DNA of 49,438 nucleotides from a candidate division Zixibacteria bacterium SM23_73_3 (GTDB lineage: Bacteria; Zixibacteria; MSB-5A5; SM1-73), in the NCBI GenBank assembly GCA_001304155.1, contig LJUX01000018.1:1-49438 (forward strand), read 5' to 3'. Shown here in pieces: positions 36,749-45,598 of this stretch (the first letter of the stretch is position 1; the number at the start of each line of letters is the position of its first letter). The notes beneath the pieces were generated by a model. That model ran no database searches and was not told the DNA's origin. It worked only from the letters and a program-made list of their open reading frames with translations. A program made the position numbers and the translations under genes.

Positions 36749-37177
36749 TTAGTCTGTCGCATCATTGCTGGTACAGGTCAAAACGCCGTTGTGAGTCATG
36801 GTCCAGGTATCCACAGTACCATCGTCATCTAAGATGCCCGAAGTAGCGGTTGCGGTAAAGGTGTTCGCGGCTGCAACGATGCTGTAGCTGTAGCGAGCAG
36901 TGGACATGATGTCCACGCCGATGCGGGCAAATCCATCCTGGTCGGCGGCTGAGGCTGATTCACCATTGCCCCAATAGGCATCATACTCCTGACGATACGC
37001 TCGCTCCATAGCGTAAATCTGCTTTAAGATGTTTTTTGCCTCAGACTGCTTGGACTTGGTGGTTGCTCGCATAAATCGTGGGATAGCCAGAGCGGCCAAA
37101 ATTCCGATGATGACCACCACGATCATCAACTCGATCAAGGTGAAACCTTTTTGGCTTCGATGAAATTTGCTCAACAT
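36749..37177 (-). CDS. pilA: Type IV pilin
   Basis: Prepilin motif KGFTLIELMIVVVIIGILAALAIPRFM after a short basic leader. Confidence 0.95.
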   Translation of the reverse strand: MLSKFHRSQKGFTLIELMIVVVIIGILAALAIPRFMRATTKSKQSEAKNILKQIYAMERAYRQEYDAYWGNGESASAADQDGFARIGVDIMSTARYSYSIVAAANTFTATATSGILDDDGTVDTWTMTHNGVLTCTSNDATD

Positions 37178-37254
37178 CCTCTTTCACCCCCTTCATTAGT
37201 TTTAAGTTTTCCTGTTCACATTTTTAACACTTTTCATCTTCCCATAAACATAAA

Positions 37255-37270
37255 TGCAAAAGTCGTGCCA
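37255..37270 (-). promoter_or_regulatory. Sigma54 (RpoN) promoter of pilin gene 1
   Basis: Minus strand TGGCACGacttTTGCA, matching TGGCACG-N4-TTGCW. Confidence 0.85.
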
Positions 37271-37420
37271 CCTGTCTTTTTTGTATTTCCCTTCCTCTTA
37301 ACCTTTTGTTTTAAATCAAGATAACCCTTCTGTTCAAAATTTGATGTTCATTTGTACAGTGCCTTCATTAGTGTATTCTGCTTGTCTTCTTTCAAAACGC
37401 CATGTTTGGTTTCCCCTGGT

Positions 37421-37861
37421 TTAGTCTTTAGAGTCATCAGTGACACAGGTGAAATTACCGGTTTGGTCTACGGTCCAGATATCCAAAGTGGGGTCGTCAT
37501 CCAGCCCGGTGGCGCTTCGGGACCCAGCGGTGGCTAAAAAGGTGAAGGCGTCTCCGGTCACCGAGTAGCTATAATAAACCGCCGGCATTATCTCCACATG
37601 CAAAGGAGCTATGACTCCCCCGGGTTGAGCAACAACAGTGCTTCCGTCACCGGGGTAATAGCTATTCTTCTCCTGCCGGTAAGCCCTTTGCATGGTATAG
37701 ATTTGTTTTAAGATTAGTTTTGCCTCGGTCTGCTTGGATTTCACCGAAGCACGCATAAAACGGGGAATCGCCATCGCCGCCAGGATAGCGATGATAACTA
37801 CTACGATCATTAACTCGATCAAAGTGAAGCCTTTACTTCTCCAACGCCTTTTTAATCTCAT
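37421..37861 (-). CDS. pilA: Type IV pilin (tandem paralog); start re-called at ATG 37861 rather than 37885
   Basis: KGFTLIELMIVVVIIAILAAMAIPRFM; minus strand AAGGAGATtatatATGAGATTA places an SD before the 37861 ATG. Confidence 0.92.
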   Translation of the reverse strand: MRLKRRWRSKGFTLIELMIVVVIIAILAAMAIPRFMRASVKSKQTEAKLILKQIYTMQRAYRQEKNSYYPGDGSTVVAQPGGVIAPLHVEIMPAVYYSYSVTGDAFTFLATAGSRSATGLDDDPTLDIWTVDQTGNFTCVTDDSKD

Positions 37862-37895
37862 ATATAATCTCCTTACTTTCAACAACTAAAAGAAA

Positions 37896-37911
37896 TGCAA
37901 AATCCATGCAA
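37896..37911 (-). promoter_or_regulatory. Putative sigma54 promoter of pilin gene 2
   Basis: Minus strand TTGCATGgattTTGCA: same spacing as the 37255 site, one deviation in the -24 GG. Confidence 0.6.
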
Positions 37912-38072
37912 CTCTGAACCATAACTGCTAAGATGTTTCACACGAGGAGATAAGAGTTTGTTCGTTTTTCGAGCATCTGCCCCGGTGGAGATGTTTCTGC
38001 CTGATTCATCGCAAAATGCAAGCTTCCATCCACCTTGTTTTTTGCTCCTTTCTTTGAGCCACCAAAAGATTT

Positions 38073-39995
38073 TTATCCAGCAGGTTCTGCTTCAATGGGA
38101 GGGGCCTCCGGATGTGGAGTCCCTGATAATGCCTTAAGCGCCTCCAAATTTTTCATCTTCAGGAGAAGTTCTTCATTTTCAGGATCGATCTTTCTCACCT
38201 GGGCGAATCTGTCCAGAGCATGGGAAACCATCCCCTTCCACTGGTAGAAAAGCCCTAACCTATAAAAAGAAAGAGCAAATACCCTCTGGGCGTCCCAATC
38301 TCTATGAAATGTCTCATCCTCTGGATCGAAGGGACCATCAGCACTCCATCTTTTCTGAGATATCAAATCCATTTCCGAGAGTCGATCAATTCGAGCCTTA
38401 CTTACTTCAAAAACGTACCCCTGGGGAATGAGATGGTTCACCAAACCTGAGTCCTTTTCGGAAAATTCGATATAGGTAGGCTTGTCTAAATCTTGGCATC
38501 TTTTCAGAAGCGTTCCAAACAAAGGCTCACCGATCAAGTTATTCTGAATTCCTGAGAATAGGGCTTTTTGCTCTTCCCGTTTCTGCTCCACATACCAGTT
38601 GAAGCCCAAAAGACCACGGTCAATTACGGTCACATCTCGTCTTATCCTTTCTGCATAATGAAGCTCCCGCAAGATGAAATTCAAATTCACGTTGTCCACA
38701 AAAAGAACTGAGTTCGAATCTATATCAGAGATAACGCTTAAGCCATAATCATGAGCAATCCGATTATTAGATAGATTCGCTTCCGGATAGTGTTTAAACA
38801 TAGGGAGAAGGGAAATCGCTCCAAAAGCAATCAAAAAGAGATGCCGGATGAGGGACGATGAATGAGCAATATGGTTTAATACAAAGAAAACGCCTATGCC
38901 ATAAAAGAAAGATAAAGCGAAGAGGGAGAAGATTAAGTAGCCATGCAGGTCGGGGTTGGTGGATATAAATTCTGTGGTTATGAATATCACCACCGCACAG
39001 TTGCCCACAATCAACAAAAGCAGAAAGGCCAAAATCTTCCGGTTATATCGGAACAGGATAAAAAGACCCAGCAGGCTGATGGTGAAGCACAAGAAAGTAA
39101 GTTGATCAGAAAAAAGTGAAAAGATACGTGACGTCTGGGTGATGATACCGGATAAAAATTCAAGGTTCAGATTTCTGATGGTTTCGAGGGCAAAGATGGA
39201 GTTGGCAGAGGAGAAGATGGATTTGACCTCACCCCAGGCTAAAGGTGGATGGGAGAGAGAACGGATGGGCGGATAAAGGTAGACACTCAGTCCCAATAAC
39301 AAAAATAAAGCAAAAAGATGGATTTTCTTCAAATGGGAAAACGATCTTTTTGCAAAAGCTAAGAAAAAAATCACAAATGCAGGAGCGGTTGAAAGGAGGC
39401 TTAAATGATGATTCCCCAACCCCAATCCTAAAATAAAGAAAAAAAGATAGATATGTTTTAGCTTTTCCTTTTTAAGATACAGAATACTTGAGAACAGAAG
39501 CAGGGCAAAAAAAAGAACGTTCAACGAATAAACTTCCGCTCTCACCGCCTGAATCCAAAACGAATAAGTAAAGCCAAGAACCAGAAGGAAAGAGAAACTC
39601 GAAACCATAATTGATTCCATTTTCTTAGCCATCTCCGGAAAAAACAGATTTAGGCTTTTCCCAAAGCTTTTATAGAAAAGCACCAGTGAAAAAGAGGCAA
39701 AGAGGCTGGAGAGAAAATTCACCTTTAAGGCAAAACTCCAGAAAGGGAGAAAGGAGAAAAGTTTACCTAAAAGCACGTAAATGGGAAACCCGGGACGATG
39801 GGGTATTCCTAATACTGCGATGTTGGCAATCAACTCGCCAGAGTCCCACCAGAAAACAGTGGGACACAATGTTATGGTGTAGACTGCAAGGAAGAAAATG
39901 AATACAGAGGCACAAATGGCATTTTCAGACGTAAGCAATCTTCCTTCTTTTCCTCTCTGGTTGAGATATTTGGTCAAGCTTACAATCTTTTTCAT
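38073..39995 (-). CDS. DUF2723 (GT-C-like) membrane protein with C-terminal TPR, paralog 2
   Basis: LCPTVFWWDSGELIANIAVLGIPHRPGFPIYVLLGKLFSFLP; many TM helices; C-terminal TPR-like segment. Confidence 0.87.
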   Translation of the reverse strand: MKKIVSLTKYLNQRGKEGRLLTSENAICASVFIFFLAVYTITLCPTVFWWDSGELIANIAVLGIPHRPGFPIYVLLGKLFSFLPFWSFALKVNFLSSLFASFSLVLFYKSFGKSLNLFFPEMAKKMESIMVSSFSFLLVLGFTYSFWIQAVRAEVYSLNVLFFALLLFSSILYLKKEKLKHIYLFFFILGLGLGNHHLSLLSTAPAFVIFFLAFAKRSFSHLKKIHLFALFLLLGLSVYLYPPIRSLSHPPLAWGEVKSIFSSANSIFALETIRNLNLEFLSGIITQTSRIFSLFSDQLTFLCFTISLLGLFILFRYNRKILAFLLLLIVGNCAVVIFITTEFISTNPDLHGYLIFSLFALSFFYGIGVFFVLNHIAHSSSLIRHLFLIAFGAISLLPMFKHYPEANLSNNRIAHDYGLSVISDIDSNSVLFVDNVNLNFILRELHYAERIRRDVTVIDRGLLGFNWYVEQKREEQKALFSGIQNNLIGEPLFGTLLKRCQDLDKPTYIEFSEKDSGLVNHLIPQGYVFEVSKARIDRLSEMDLISQKRWSADGPFDPEDETFHRDWDAQRVFALSFYRLGLFYQWKGMVSHALDRFAQVRKIDPENEELLLKMKNLEALKALSGTPHPEAPPIEAEPAG

Positions 39996-40026
39996 CTGAG
40001 CAGTGGTATTAATGGTGCATAAAAAT

Positions 40027-40082
40027 TGTAGTTGCTCGATTTATCGAGCTTGACATAAGGCCCAATAAATTGGGCAACTACA
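40027..40082. repeat. TAGTTGCYC two-hairpin element, compact copy
   Basis: TGTAGTTGCTCGATttATCGAGCttgacataagGCCCAATaaATTGGGCAACTACA. Confidence 0.8.
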
Positions 40083-40128
40083 AAGGCAAAAACACCTTTC
40101 CCTGAAGCTTGTCTTCATCCCCGCTTTA

Positions 40129-40196
40129 GTTGCTCGATTTATCGAGCTTCACCAAGTCCAATCTCAAGATCCTGCGGATAAATTGGGCAACTATAA
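40129..40196. repeat. TAGTTGCYC two-hairpin element, copy with CAAGATCCTGCGGA module
   Basis: TAGTTGCTCGATTTATCGAGC...CTCAAGATCCTGCGGATAAATTGGGCAACTATA. Confidence 0.75.
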
Positions 40197-40253
40197 AAAA
40201 CCCCTTTTTCTTTTCAATTTCTTTTATCAGAGTTCACCAACAGGGGAGGTGGG

Positions 40254-41609
40254 TTATTTTAATTTATATTTCTCTATCTTTCTGTATAAGGTGGAGGCGT
40301 CTATCCCCAGAATTGAGGCGGCTTTGCTTTTCTGCCAGCCAGTTTGATTTAATACCCAGAAAATATAAGCTTTTTCTATACTTTCCAGCGTAGGAGCGCT
40401 TGGTTGAACCTCTGTGATTAAATCGATATCCTTACCCTCTTTTACCTTCTGGGGAAGATCCTCTGGGGTTATCTGGTTTCCCTTGGACAACAAAACCGCG
40501 TGTTCGATGGCGTTTTCCAACTCTCTCACATTGCCGGGCCATTGGTAGGAGAGCAATAGCTTCATTGCCTCATCGGTGATAATCTTTTCCTTCATCTGCA
40601 TCTTCTGGCAATATTTGCGGATAAAATAGGAGGAGAGAAGCTTGATATCGTCCCTTCTTTCACGCAGGGGAGGAATTCTTATAGGTATAACATGTAACCG
40701 ATAATAAAGATCTGCTCTGAAGTTTCCGAATTTTACCTCTTGTTCCAAATCGACGTTGGTGGCGGCGATTAAACGCACATCCACTTTAACGGGGGCAGTC
40801 CCTCCCACCGGGGTGATCTCCTTTTCCTCCAGAGCCCTTAACAGCTTTGCCTGAATGGCGGGCGAGGTCATTCCCAGCTCATCTAAAAAGAATGTGCCGC
40901 CATCCGCCACTTTAAACAGTCCCTCCTTGTCCTTTATGGCTCCGGTAAATGACCCTTTCACATGTCCGAACAACTCACTCTCCAGAAGGTTCTCTGGAAG
41001 GGCGGCACAGTTTATGGTGACAAAGGGTTTGTCCGATCTGGGGCTGTGGTAATGTATGGCTCTGGCGATCAACTCCTTGCCAGTGCCGGATTCACCCTCT
41101 ATCAAAACGGTTGAATCTGATCTTGAAATCCTTTCTGCCATCTTCTTTAGCTTGGTTATTTCCTGACTGTTACCGATGAAAGAATCGAAGTCGAATTTGG
41201 TTTGAAGTTCCCTCTTCAAGAAAACATTCTCCCGGGCCATCTTTTTTTGTTCTAAGGATTTCCTCACCGCGATCTTTATCTCGTCCACCTTGAAAGGCTT
41301 GGTTATGTAGTCAAAAGCACCCTTCTTTAAGGCCTCGATGGCAGAGTCCACGGAGGCAAATGCAGTCATCACGATGAAATCAATATCCGGATTAACCGAT
41401 TTGGCCTGAGAAAGAAGCTCAAGTCCGCTCATCTCCGGCATCATCAGATCGGCAATGACTAAGTCGTAGTTTTCACTTTTGACTTGTTCTAACGCTGTGG
41501 GTGCATCCCGGCTGGTGGAGACGTGATAGCCTTCCTTTTTTAGCATGATCTCCATAAACTTACACATGGACTCCTCATCGTCGACCACCAAAATCTTAGC
41601 CTTGTCCAT
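40254..41609 (-). CDS. Sigma54-dependent NtrC-family response regulator
   Basis: Receiver (ILVVDDEESMCKFMEIML; DLVIADLMMPEMSG), AAA+ GESGTGKELIARAIH, GAFTGA loop (GSFTGAIKD), Fis-type HTH C-terminus. Confidence 0.97.
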   Translation of the reverse strand: MDKAKILVVDDEESMCKFMEIMLKKEGYHVSTSRDAPTALEQVKSENYDLVIADLMMPEMSGLELLSQAKSVNPDIDFIVMTAFASVDSAIEALKKGAFDYITKPFKVDEIKIAVRKSLEQKKMARENVFLKRELQTKFDFDSFIGNSQEITKLKKMAERISRSDSTVLIEGESGTGKELIARAIHYHSPRSDKPFVTINCAALPENLLESELFGHVKGSFTGAIKDKEGLFKVADGGTFFLDELGMTSPAIQAKLLRALEEKEITPVGGTAPVKVDVRLIAATNVDLEQEVKFGNFRADLYYRLHVIPIRIPPLRERRDDIKLLSSYFIRKYCQKMQMKEKIITDEAMKLLLSYQWPGNVRELENAIEHAVLLSKGNQITPEDLPQKVKEGKDIDLITEVQPSAPTLESIEKAYIFWVLNQTGWQKSKAASILGIDASTLYRKIEKYKLK

Positions 41610-41696
41610 ATTCCTCCTTGGATTCTTTCGGAAAGATTAATACCGTCAATATTTGCCTATGTGGGATCTCTGAAAAAGTCGAATATAAGAGCTTTG

Positions 41697-41750
41697 CTGG
41701 AGTATCAAGCTTTAGCTTGACCTGTCCCTCAGATCCTGCGGACACTCCAG
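41697..41750. repeat. CTGGAGT...ACTCCAG palindromic element sharing a CAGATCCTGCGGA module
   Basis: CTGGAGTATCAAGCTttAGCTTGACCTGTCCCTCAGATCCTGCGGACACTCCAG. Confidence 0.65.
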
Positions 41751-41909
41751 TTTGCCCCTTTAAAGTTGTTTTAAGAGACCTCCATTTAATATCGGCAGAG
41801 AGGAAGTTCTCTATAAAGGAAAACAGAATTTAGCTCAGTTTTTGCGCTGATATGAACCGTATGATCCACCTTAGCCAGAGGATTGGGTAAGTGCTGATTC
41901 AAACCAGCT

Positions 41910-43130
41910 TCAAGCTATTTTGGACAATCTTAATTTAGAGAGGCAGATTATTACCAGAAAGATCCCGAAGGTTATGAAGGAGAGATACAAAGAAAGATCG
42001 TTGACTCTTCGCCCTACGGTTTCGAAATTGATGGCATTCACCAGAAGAAAAGATAGGGTCAGTAGTATAAAGACGAAGCGATCTTTAAGTCCAGTCCTCA
42101 AAACGTAATAAAGGAGTAGCATGTAAGCTAAAATGGATGAGGAATAATTTTGAAACCAGCCCAGAGGTGAAAAAAGTGCCAAAAAGATCAGAAGAAGCGA
42201 GTATTCTATGCACTCCGGATGTTTAACGAAATTCCCTTCCACAAATTTCGACTTGTGGTTTAAGAAGAGGAGAAAGATAAATAAACCTACGGCTGTGGCA
42301 TATATCAACAGATTTACCGTGGAATGATTCAAATTAAAGAAGTTGACCTGATAGGTGGTGGGTGTGGCAAAACGATAAAAGAAGGCAAAAAGGGATTGAT
42401 TCAAATCCACAGCCAAAAGTGGAGGCGAGGATGCGCTCATGACAGTCTTCCATCCGGAAAGCAGATTCAGATTGCCCCAAAAACTATAAACCAATGAAGG
42501 GATAAAAAGAAAAACAATACACGTAATAGCCATATAGCCGATCAGTCTGAATTTTTTCTTGTATAAAAGATATGGCACGAAGATCAAAGAGGTGGGTTTA
42601 ATCATTAGCGATAAAGCGAGAAAAAGTCCCGCTTTCAGTTCTTTTCCCCCACCCGTGGAGAGAAAAAATAAAAAGATGAAGAGAAGCATCAAAAGATCTG
42701 TTTGCCCCAATCGAATCTCCCGCACCAAGAATTTCGAGGTGAAAAGTATGGTCAATATATATAGATAGGGAGGGGGTGGTTTATCCCCCATTATCATCTT
42801 TTTGCTCCACCTCATAATGAAAAACAGACAAATGCACATTCCAGCAAGCCATATTATCTGGGCTGAGGAGAGAGAAAAAAGCCCCAGTGGAGCAACCACA
42901 ATGGCAAAGACGGGAGAATACTTATACAGATAATGACCATCATCAAAATTATAAAGATTTTCCGTATTGAGAACCCGGGTGGCGGCTCGGTGAACCACCT
43001 CAAAATCATTCATCCCCTTTCGCAGGGTATTCCGGAAAAAGCCCAGAACGACAATTATGAGAATTACGTACAAAGCTATCCGAAAGTAGTCTTTTTTCTT
43101 AAGTTTAGACATTCGCATATAAAGATTCAC
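41910..43130 (-). CDS. DUF2029 / GT87-like integral membrane glycosyltransferase
   Basis: Polytopic; DFEVVHRAATRVLNTENLYNFDDGHYLYKYSPVFAIVVAPLGLFS; LALSLMIKPTSLIFVPYLL. Confidence 0.82.
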   Translation of the reverse strand: MNLYMRMSKLKKKDYFRIALYVILIIVVLGFFRNTLRKGMNDFEVVHRAATRVLNTENLYNFDDGHYLYKYSPVFAIVVAPLGLFSLSSAQIIWLAGMCICLFFIMRWSKKMIMGDKPPPPYLYILTILFTSKFLVREIRLGQTDLLMLLFIFLFFLSTGGGKELKAGLFLALSLMIKPTSLIFVPYLLYKKKFRLIGYMAITCIVFLFIPSLVYSFWGNLNLLSGWKTVMSASSPPLLAVDLNQSLFAFFYRFATPTTYQVNFFNLNHSTVNLLIYATAVGLFIFLLFLNHKSKFVEGNFVKHPECIEYSLLLIFLALFSPLGWFQNYSSSILAYMLLLYYVLRTGLKDRFVFILLTLSFLLVNAINFETVGRRVNDLSLYLSFITFGIFLVIICLSKLRLSKIA

Positions 43131-43172
43131 TCGGGTCCATCCCGGCTACGGTGGAGTGCATTGCTTCGGAGT

Positions 43173-43352
43173 GCGCCAGCTTGCTGGCGCGGTTTTTTTG
43201 AGCTCGAAGAGTTTCTGAGGACGCCGGGATTACATCCCGGCTGTCCTGTTCGGGATACTATCCCGAAGGTCTCATACATGGCAGGGCTGAATGCCCTGCC
43301 CTATTGGTTATAGGTTGCCTTATGCATAGAGGCGGGAATTCATCCCGCCTCT
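43173..43352. repeat. Array of palindromes
   Basis: GCGCCAGCTTGCTGGCGCGGTTTTTTT (43173-43197, terminator-like on +), CCGGGATTACATCCCGG, GGGCAGG-type arms, AGAGGCGGGAATTCATCCCGCCTCT (43328-43352). Confidence 0.75.
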
Positions 43353-43401
43353 AAACACAGCCATTTCACGGATCACGTTCTTCTTCAAACATATGTTCAG
43401 G

Positions 43402-43842
43402 TCATCCGGATAATTCTTTTTTGTGCTTGAATGTCCAGCGGTCATTGATAAAGAAGTTCAACAGAGTGCCACACAGAATGCCAAAGACATTGGAGGCGAG
43501 ATAATATACGTGAAAAACCTCAGTCAGAATCCATAAGATGGACAGGTTGGTCAGCATGGCGGCGCTGGCAGAGACATGATATTGCAACATTCTCCTGAAG
43601 TATTCTCTTTTTCCCTCTTTGCCCCGATCATGCCAGGTCCAGAGATCATTCAGCACGAAGTTGCTTACCAGGGATATCTCAATTGCCCCAATGCTGGATA
43701 AAAGATAATAAACCCCCACCTTCTCGGTCAGAAACCACAAGAAAAACATATTGAGCACAAATCCCGAAGTCCCCACCAGACAGAATTTCACGAAGCGAGG
43801 CATCTGTTTTTCCTGAATAAGGGGGTGTATTTTGTGATTCAA
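43402..43842 (-). CDS. GtrA-family membrane protein
   Basis: RFVKFCLVGTSGFVLNMFFLWFLTEKVGVYYLLSSIGAIEISLVSNFVLNDLWTW; NFFINDRWTF. Confidence 0.92.
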   Translation of the reverse strand: MNHKIHPLIQEKQMPRFVKFCLVGTSGFVLNMFFLWFLTEKVGVYYLLSSIGAIEISLVSNFVLNDLWTWHDRGKEGKREYFRRMLQYHVSASAAMLTNLSILWILTEVFHVYYLASNVFGILCGTLLNFFINDRWTFKHKKELSG

Positions 43843-43936
43843 TTTTTCTATCCTGTGAAAAACGAAGCTCTACGTAATAGGCATAAAAGTAGGAATAACA
43901 ATCGATTTCGTGTGGGACGAACCTTGCATCTGTTAA

Positions 43937-45343
43937 CTAACAGGATTTTCTCTCTAACACATATTTTCCGCTGTTCTCTTCGATCTTGGTGGGGTATTTG
44001 CCGGAAAAACAGGCGACACAGAAATCTCTTCCGTTAAGAGAGTGCATGGAGAGCATCCCCGGCAAAGAGAGATAACCTAAACTATCTACGTCCAAATATT
44101 TTCTGATCTGTTCCACTGATTTGGAGGAACCGATCAGCTCCTCTTTGGTGGGCATATCTACACCATAGAAGCAGGGCGAGATTATGGGGGGGGAACTTAC
44201 TCGAAAATGCACTTCCTTGGCCCCGGCATTTCTTAGCATTTTGATGAGTTTTCTGCTGGTAGTTCCCCTGACAATGGAATCGTCCACAACCACAACTCTT
44301 TGATTCTTTAAAACCCCTCTGACCGGGTTGAACTTGATGCGCGCATCCAGATCCCTTATGGTCTGCTCCGGCTCGATGAAGGTTCTTCCGATGTAGTGAT
44401 TGCGAATCAGACCCACCTCATACTTTAACCCGGATTCCTCACAATAGCCCAACGTAGCAGTGTTAGAGGAATCGGGGACCGAAATCACAATGTCTGCCGA
44501 CACAGGTTTTTCTCTTGCCAGTTGTCTGCCCAATCTCCTGCGGATTTTATCCACATTTTCACTGAAAATGATGCTGTCCGGACGGGCAAAGTAGATGAAT
44601 TCAAAAATGCAAAATGCGTGTCTGACCGGTTTGAAAGGAAAGGGGGACTTGATCCCTTTCTGGTTGATTACCAAAATCTCACCCGGCTGGATGTCCCTCT
44701 GGTATTTTGCTCCAATGATGTCGAATGCGCAGGTTTCCGATGCCACCACCCAGGCGTTTTTAAGCTTACCCAAAGCCAGTGGACGAAATCCGTGCGGGTC
44801 TCTGGCAGCGACAATGGAATTGCCGGTATTGAAGACCACAGAATACGCCCCCTTCACTTTCGAAAGAGCATCCCGAATCATCTCCTCCATGGTCTCTTTT
44901 TTGGAGCGAGCCACCAGATGCAAAATCAGCTCGCTGTCACTGGAGGTTTGAAAAATGGAGCCATTCTTCTCCATAGAGGTGCGAAGGCTGTAGGAATTGG
45001 TCAGGTTTCCGTTGTGAGCTAAAGCTAAATTCCCCTTTTTGTACGTGATAAGAAGTGGCTGAATATTTACTGAAGAGGAGGCGCCGGTGGTGGAGTAGCG
45101 GTTGTGTCCGATGGCTAAATGTCCTTTTAATTGATTTAAGATCTCTTTACGGGAGAAGACCTCATTTACCTCCCCCGGACCTCTATGCTGATAGACTTTC
45201 CCATTGTTGGAGGAAACGATTCCCGCTCCCTCCTGTCCCCTATGTTGCAAGGCATAGAGTCCCAGATAGGTGAGCTCTGCCGCCTTCTTTGCTCCAAAGA
45301 TGCCAAAGATACCGCATTCTTCATGAATCAGATTTTCTAACAT
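43937..45343 (-). CDS. purF: Amidophosphoribosyltransferase
   Basis: CGIFGIFG N-terminal Cys region, LQHRGQEGAGI, IGHNRYSTTG, VVDDSIVRGTTSRKL PRPP motif. Confidence 0.97.
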   Translation of the reverse strand: MLENLIHEECGIFGIFGAKKAAELTYLGLYALQHRGQEGAGIVSSNNGKVYQHRGPGEVNEVFSRKEILNQLKGHLAIGHNRYSTTGASSSVNIQPLLITYKKGNLALAHNGNLTNSYSLRTSMEKNGSIFQTSSDSELILHLVARSKKETMEEMIRDALSKVKGAYSVVFNTGNSIVAARDPHGFRPLALGKLKNAWVVASETCAFDIIGAKYQRDIQPGEILVINQKGIKSPFPFKPVRHAFCIFEFIYFARPDSIIFSENVDKIRRRLGRQLAREKPVSADIVISVPDSSNTATLGYCEESGLKYEVGLIRNHYIGRTFIEPEQTIRDLDARIKFNPVRGVLKNQRVVVVDDSIVRGTTSRKLIKMLRNAGAKEVHFRVSSPPIISPCFYGVDMPTKEELIGSSKSVEQIRKYLDVDSLGYLSLPGMLSMHSLNGRDFCVACFSGKYPTKIEENSGKYVLERKSC

Positions 45344-45542
45344 ATTACCTTCCTGTTGAACATATGGTGTACGAATGAAAAGCTAATTTACAATAAGTGC
45401 CTTCTGGTGTCAAGCAATTTCACAGTCTATACACCAATCAAAAGGTCAAACGACCAGATGTGGGGATTGTCCCTTGCATAAAAAGACAATTTTACACGAA
45501 ATTCTTGACACTACTGACGCAGACCCTCGCCTTACAAAAAAC

Positions 45543-45571
45543 TTGCCAAACAAGGGTATACGCATTATATT
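45543..45571 (+). promoter_or_regulatory. Putative sigma-70 promoter for the cmk operon
   Basis: TTGCCA (45543-45548), 17-nt spacer, TATATT (45566-45571), followed by a GGAGGGGG RBS-like tract. Confidence 0.6.
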
Positions 45572-45598
45572 TATATTTCAGGAGGGGGATTTTTTTAT

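Noticed and set aside
22007-41609. Histidine kinase (22007) and NtrC regulator (40254) as a definite two-component pair
   Set aside because: They are ~16 kb apart with an intervening glycan operon; pairing is only a hypothesis.
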